This document shows positions 6,433 to 9,446 of a DNA stretch of 9,446 bases, piece after piece; position 1 is the first letter of the stretch, and the number at the start of each line of letters is the position of its first letter. The DNA comes from a bacterium (GTDB lineage Bacteria > Tectomicrobia > Entotheonellia > Entotheonellales > Entotheonellaceae), in contig JAPULM010000594.1 in NCBI GenBank assembly GCA_027294925.1, positions 1 to 9,446 on the forward strand, given 5' to 3'. Under the pieces are notes generated by a model. That model did not search any database. It worked only from the letters and a program-made list of their open reading frames with translations, and was not told the DNA's origin. The position numbers and the translations under genes are program-made.

Positions 6433-7542
6433 TCATGACTGGAAAATGTCTTCCGGTAAAAAGGCAGAAACCGTTACATTAGGTAAATCCACAATATTGC
6501 TGACCTTCAAGTCCACCGCCACGCTGCAAATGATATAAGCTTGCTGCCGACTCCAGCCTCGTTCTTGCAGTAACTCAATCATATGGATAAGGGCATTACG
6601 AGCCGCTAATGTCAGGTCTTCCCCTGCCTGTGTCCCATCCTCCCGAATGGGCATGCCCATCGTTGCAATAAAATTACGGGGTACAGCCCACTCAGGAGGG
6701 GCGAAGTATCCCGGATGGACAAAACGAGGCCAACGAATATTGTGACGCTCAGCTTCTCCCGCGTGGATACGAAAACGCACTACCGCTGTAGCTTCCATCT
6801 CAATGGCTGTGATGCAACACTCTGAATCACCTTGGGCAAAATGACCATCTCCTACCGAATATAGGGCGCCTTCCACGTTAACCGGTATCAGAAGGCGTGA
6901 CCCCTTGGTTAATTGTTTAGCATCCACATTGCCGCAGTTCTCTCGTGGCGGCAACGTTCGTAAACCTTCATGTGCAACGATCCCGTCAGATGGCACCGCG
7001 TCCTCAGCATCAGGAAGAAAAGCAATCCCGCCACGACTCACAAGATCAGCCTCCCGTTGTGACCATTGCGCCAGTTGGGCATGGGATGGCGCAATACCGG
7101 CCGTACCCATAAACGATCCATTGGGGATACGAACACCTGGCAGCTGGGGAGACTGCGCCCAGCCATCGGCCATTTCCCAATGCACCAGATAGGGTTCAGG
7201 AAACAAGTCACGCAAAAATCCCGCCCCCGGGCGGTTTCGCGTCCAGCCGACAGACTGCGGGATAATGTCAAGGTATTCAATCTCTAATAAATCGCCTGGC
7301 TGAACCCCCTTGATGTAAACCGGACCGGTTAACGGATGGGCAACCTTGGCGTCCAAATTTACTAAATCCGCCACACGCATACCCGGCTTAATCTGGCCGT
7401 CTGACGCATCACGCGTTTGCAGCACCACCTCTTCCCCCGGCACGACCTCAAGAATCGGTGGCACATCAGGATGCCAACGGTTATGGCCGGTCTGAGGTTC
7501 TGCCTTAAGACGCTTGCTACGATCAATTTCAACGCTCTTCAT
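6433..7542 (-). CDS. Acetamidase/formamidase family protein (FmdA-like)
   Basis: This family hydrolyses short amides such as formamide or acetamide to the acid and ammonia in the cytoplasm. The protein is 369 residues, somewhat shorter than the roughly 400-residue Methylophilus FmdA. Family signatures are clear: HNRWHPDVPP at 20-29, LTGPVYIKG at 71-79, the Arg-Thr-Leu-Pro-Pro-Arg-Glu region at 195-201 followed by GNVD, GSRLLIPV at 214-221, SVGDGHFAQGDSE at 229-241 and SNIVDLPN at 348-355. The start is supported by AGGAG (7549-7553 on this strand) 6 nt upstream of the ATG. The gene stands alone, convergent with the upstream + gene, with no amide transporter or regulator visible. Nitrogen scavenging is the likely role, but the exact substrate cannot be read from the sequence. 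Position 203 is Cys in PPRENCGN, where a Gly is usual. Confidence 0.9.
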   Translation of the reverse strand: MKSVEIDRSKRLKAEPQTGHNRWHPDVPPILEVVPGEEVVLQTRDASDGQIKPGMRVADLVNLDAKVAHPLTGPVYIKGVQPGDLLEIEYLDIIPQSVGWTRNRPGAGFLRDLFPEPYLVHWEMADGWAQSPQLPGVRIPNGSFMGTAGIAPSHAQLAQWSQREADLVSRGGIAFLPDAEDAVPSDGIVAHEGLRTLPPRENCGNVDAKQLTKGSRLLIPVNVEGALYSVGDGHFAQGDSECCITAIEMEATAVVRFRIHAGEAERHNIRWPRFVHPGYFAPPEWAVPRNFIATMGMPIREDGTQAGEDLTLAARNALIHMIELLQERGWSRQQAYIICSVAVDLKVSNIVDLPNVTVSAFLPEDIFQS

Positions 7543-7672
7543 GCTCTACTCCTGTTCGTAATAGATGGGAACCGTCGAACGTAACCAGCTTTAGGCAGTA
7601 CATTTTACCCATGCTCGCACGGAATTTCAGCAAGGTGAATCGAAAGCAAGCTTTACAGATGGCAAGAAGCGT

Positions 7673-7870
7673 GTGAAATGGCTCACGTTCCCATCATCGC
7701 CCAACCCAATGAGGCAACCAGGTCTGTCCGAAAGTGGCGCCATCCTAGATGACATTCGCGTGCTGGATCTCAGCGAGGTAGTGGCGGGCCCTTTTTGCGC
7801 CAAACTCCTTGCTGGTTTGGGCGCCGAGGTGATCAAGGTCGAATCGCGGCCGGATTCTCCTTCCCCATGA
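7673..7870 (+). pseudogene. 5' remnant of a CaiB/BaiF (family III) CoA-transferase gene
   Basis: The stretch from about 7739 to 7840 encodes [18 protein letters not shown] and then a [10 protein letters not shown] segment. This is the conserved N-terminus of family III CoA-transferases, which are normally about 380-400 residues. The frame then reads RPDSPSP and stops at 7868, leaving about 45 family-like residues. Two start codons are possible (GTG 7673, ATG 7709); neither has a good ribosome binding site. The frame is in fact open from 7595, so the upstream residues may be non-coding or part of the lost gene. No CoA-transferase sequence continues in another frame before the neighbouring gene ends at 7896, so a deletion or rearrangement rather than a single frameshift is likely. 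Confidence 0.75.
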
Positions 7871-7878
7871 GGCGAAGG
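7859..7878. repeat. Imperfect hairpin at the break point of the CoA-transferase remnant
   Basis: CCTTC-c-CC, loop ATGA, GG-c-GAAGG: a 5+2 bp stem with one C/C mismatch. It overlaps the stop codon where family similarity is lost and lies 17 nt beyond the end of the ddl gene on the other strand. It may be a dispersed genomic repeat or a weak ddl terminator; no T-run is present on either side. Confidence 0.35.
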
Positions 7879-7895
7879 TGGCTGACGTGTTCCTG

Positions 7896-9083
7896 CTATC
7901 CACTTTGCAATAAATTGGCGTCAAAAGCAAACTGTGTTGCGCTGCGAATCTGATACTGTGCGAGGGCGATATCCACTGCCCGACTCACCAATTCATCAAA
8001 CGCCACGCCATTTGCCTCCCAAAGGTAAAACGCTAACGAGCCAGGCAGGGTATTAATTTCATTAAAATAAACCTTCTCTCCCTTGAGGAGAAAATCAGTC
8101 CTCGCCACCCCAGCTGCCCCAATGCCCTGGAAGGCTTTGACGGCAAGCTCCTGGACGTGTGAGGTTAGTGCCTCCGAAATAGGGGCAGGTACGGTGCGCC
8201 CAAGGGAAGCCATGCCGCCTTTTCTGCCGCTACCCTTAGCACCTTTCCGGCCCTGTTTATATTTGGCATCAAACGACAAAACCGTTTCGCTCCTGTGTGG
8301 CTGTTCGCATACGGAAGCTTGCACCGGCGGACCAAGCACGGCGCAATTAACTTCAAAAAAGTCCGTCAAAGCCGGTTCAACCAATATCCGGTCATCAAGG
8401 ACAACAGCCACGTCAATGGCATCCCTCAACTCCGTTGCATTGTCACACCGACGCACGCCGATGCTGCTGCCCAGACACACCGGTTTGACCATCAACGGAT
8501 AGTCGGAAAACGCCTCAACACGCGTTACGAAAGCATCGCTGTCGCGCTGCCACTCGGCCCTAGCAATCGATACGCAATCCAGCACCGGGATATCTGCGTC
8601 ACGACAGAGCGCCTTCATACGCACTTTGTCCATCCCCACTGCCGAAGCCAGTATACCTGATCCGACATACGCCACATCGGCCATTTCGAAGAGCCCTTGC
8701 AAGGCGCCATCTTCACCAAAATTACCATGCATGGTCGGGAAAAAGACATCAGCCCATAAGCACGGCACGCGTTGAAACAACCGTCTGCGCCTATCGGGAT
8801 GAGGCAAAAGCCGACGTACGGTGCGGTCAGGACTCAGGCTGACGCGGTAGACGTCCTGGAGCTTATCCGGGTTCAAAGCAGAATCGGTGTACAGCTTGAT
8901 ATTATGAAGCGGCTGACCCGCATACCAGGCACCCATTTTGCCGATATAAATAGGTAACAGCCTGTAACCAGCAGCCTCCAAGGCATCCATGACCTGATGG
9001 CCAGTGATAACCGACACCTCATGTTCGGCCGACCGTCCACCGAATAAAACCGCAACGGTTTCCTTGTGTAAATTGGTGTGCAT
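7896..9083 (-). CDS. ddl: D-alanine--D-alanine ligase, ATP-grasp
   Basis: Ddl joins two D-alanines with ATP to make the dipeptide that MurF adds to the peptidoglycan precursor, in the cytoplasm. The protein is 395 residues, longer than E. coli DdlB (306). Motifs: GGRSAEHEVS at 15-24, HGNFGEDGALQG at 119-130, MDK at 151-153, MVKPVCLGSSIGV at 198-210, AKYKQG at 273-278 with Tyr275 at the D-Ala-specific position, ARTDF at 327-331 and NEINTLPGS at 341-349. The loop after AKY (276-295) is rich in Lys, Gly, Arg and Ser, and the usual GRE after the central strand reads FFE at 242-244. Similar long Ddl proteins with a Gly/Lys-rich loop and FYLWE exist in several phyla, from memory. A weak GAGGG site lies about 5 nt before the ATG. 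The start is 12 nt after the MurF-type gene, so the two are probably cotranscribed. Confidence 0.93.
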   Translation of the reverse strand: MHTNLHKETVAVLFGGRSAEHEVSVITGHQVMDALEAAGYRLLPIYIGKMGAWYAGQPLHNIKLYTDSALNPDKLQDVYRVSLSPDRTVRRLLPHPDRRRRLFQRVPCLWADVFFPTMHGNFGEDGALQGLFEMADVAYVGSGILASAVGMDKVRMKALCRDADIPVLDCVSIARAEWQRDSDAFVTRVEAFSDYPLMVKPVCLGSSIGVRRCDNATELRDAIDVAVVLDDRILVEPALTDFFEVNCAVLGPPVQASVCEQPHRSETVLSFDAKYKQGRKGAKGSGRKGGMASLGRTVPAPISEALTSHVQELAVKAFQGIGAAGVARTDFLLKGEKVYFNEINTLPGSLAFYLWEANGVAFDELVSRAVDIALAQYQIRSATQFAFDANLLQSG

Positions 9084-9095
9084 AGACGCCCTCGC

Positions 9096-9446
9096 TCAGA
9101 CTTCGACGTAAAGATCCGGCAGGTCATTCTCAAATAACACCACATCGCCGGAGCGGACGATACGTTGCAGTTCTGACGTCGCTTCGGTCAAGTCTTTAAC
9201 CACCCGAATACGTTCGCGCGGGAACTGCTGGCGCACTAGTCCTCGCAATATAGCTTGCGTCTGCTGGGGTCCAACCAACAACACATAATCACAGATTTGC
9301 GCCGCATTCACCCCAAACTGTTCATTCTGCTCAGCTTCAACTGACCCCAGTTCCACCATTCCCGGTGTCACCAGCACACGCTTGCCGGTGGTGAACGCCT
9401 GCAGGGTCTTGAGAGCTTCGGCTGCCCCAACAGGATTCGCGTTATA
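9096..9446 (-). CDS. murF: MurF-type Mur ligase, C-terminal part (5' end outside window)
   Basis: The frame is open to the window edge; 116 residues and the stop are visible. The first ones, YNANPVGAAEALKTL, match the DxYNANP motif that opens the C-terminal domain of MurF. VLVTPGMVELGSVEAEQNEQFG, ICDYVLLVG and a final SGDVVLFENDLP complete that domain, with the lysine-Asn substitution typical of no single subgroup. MurF adds D-Ala-D-Ala to UDP-MurNAc-tripeptide, so the adjacent ddl supplies its substrate. The catalytic central domain and P-loop lie outside the window. A MurF-like ligase of related function (for example the amidotransferase-linked MurT type) cannot be excluded from the C-terminus alone, but the pairing with ddl favours MurF. 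Confidence 0.85.
   Translation of the reverse strand, partial: YNANPVGAAEALKTLQAFTTGKRVLVTPGMVELGSVEAEQNEQFGVNAAQICDYVLLVGPQQTQAILRGLVRQQFPRERIRVVKDLTEATSELQRIVRSGDVVLFENDLPDLYVEV

Noticed and set aside
7543..7672. Promoter of the minus-strand amidase gene in the region upstream of its start
   Set aside because: Candidate boxes on the minus strand (TTGCTG with TAAAAT, TTACGT with TATTAC) have spacings of 20 and 15 bp; no pair is convincing.
8083..8502. 139-codon + frame opposite ddl
   Set aside because: It is antisense to a clearly conserved ddl coding region and shows no family features.

Overview
The window carries a nearly complete Pup-proteasome locus on the + strand, followed by an unrecognised 516-residue helical repeat protein. 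Beyond these lie an unrelated set of minus-strand metabolic and cell-wall genes. Base composition is mixed, roughly half G+C by eye, and most genes have clear Shine-Dalgarno sites. Pup-proteasomes are typical of Actinobacteria but also occur in scattered other phyla, such as Nitrospirota and several uncultured lineages. Codon use here is less G+C-rich than in most actinobacteria that carry this system. I therefore lean towards a non-actinobacterial or uncultured lineage, but the sequence does not settle it. The Pup C-terminal half nevertheless matches the actinobacterial Pup pattern closely.

Layout: 1-1200 is the 3' part of dop (depupylase, cut by the window edge). It is followed by pup (1243-1503), prcB (1504-2295), prcA (2300-2998) and pafA (3010-4404). 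Gaps within this block are 42, 0, 4 and 11 nt, so it reads as one operon. PafA joins the C-terminal Glu of Pup to substrate lysines, PrcA/PrcB form the 20S core that degrades tagged proteins, and Dop removes Pup. The ATPase ring (Mpa/ARC) that feeds the core is not in the window. After a 328-nt non-coding gap with a perfect 9-bp hairpin comes the unrecognised gene at 4733-6283. It has its own strong ribosome binding site and appears to consist of four helical repeats, each with a histidine at an equivalent position.

A long inverted repeat (6297-6349) lies between this gene and a convergent acetamidase/formamidase gene (6433-7542, minus). Between that gene and the next is a short 5' remnant of a CaiB/BaiF family III CoA-transferase gene (about 7673-7870, plus), a sign of past rearrangement. 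The right end holds a minus-strand peptidoglycan precursor pair: a MurF-type ligase C-terminus (9096-9446, cut by the window edge) and a D-alanine--D-alanine ligase (7896-9083), 12 nt apart.

The points most worth following up are the unrecognised repeat protein next to the proteasome operon, the Ala in place of the usual Gly just before the catalytic Thr of PrcB, and the unusual N-terminal extension of Pup. No RNA genes, CRISPR arrays, insertion sequences or origins were seen.
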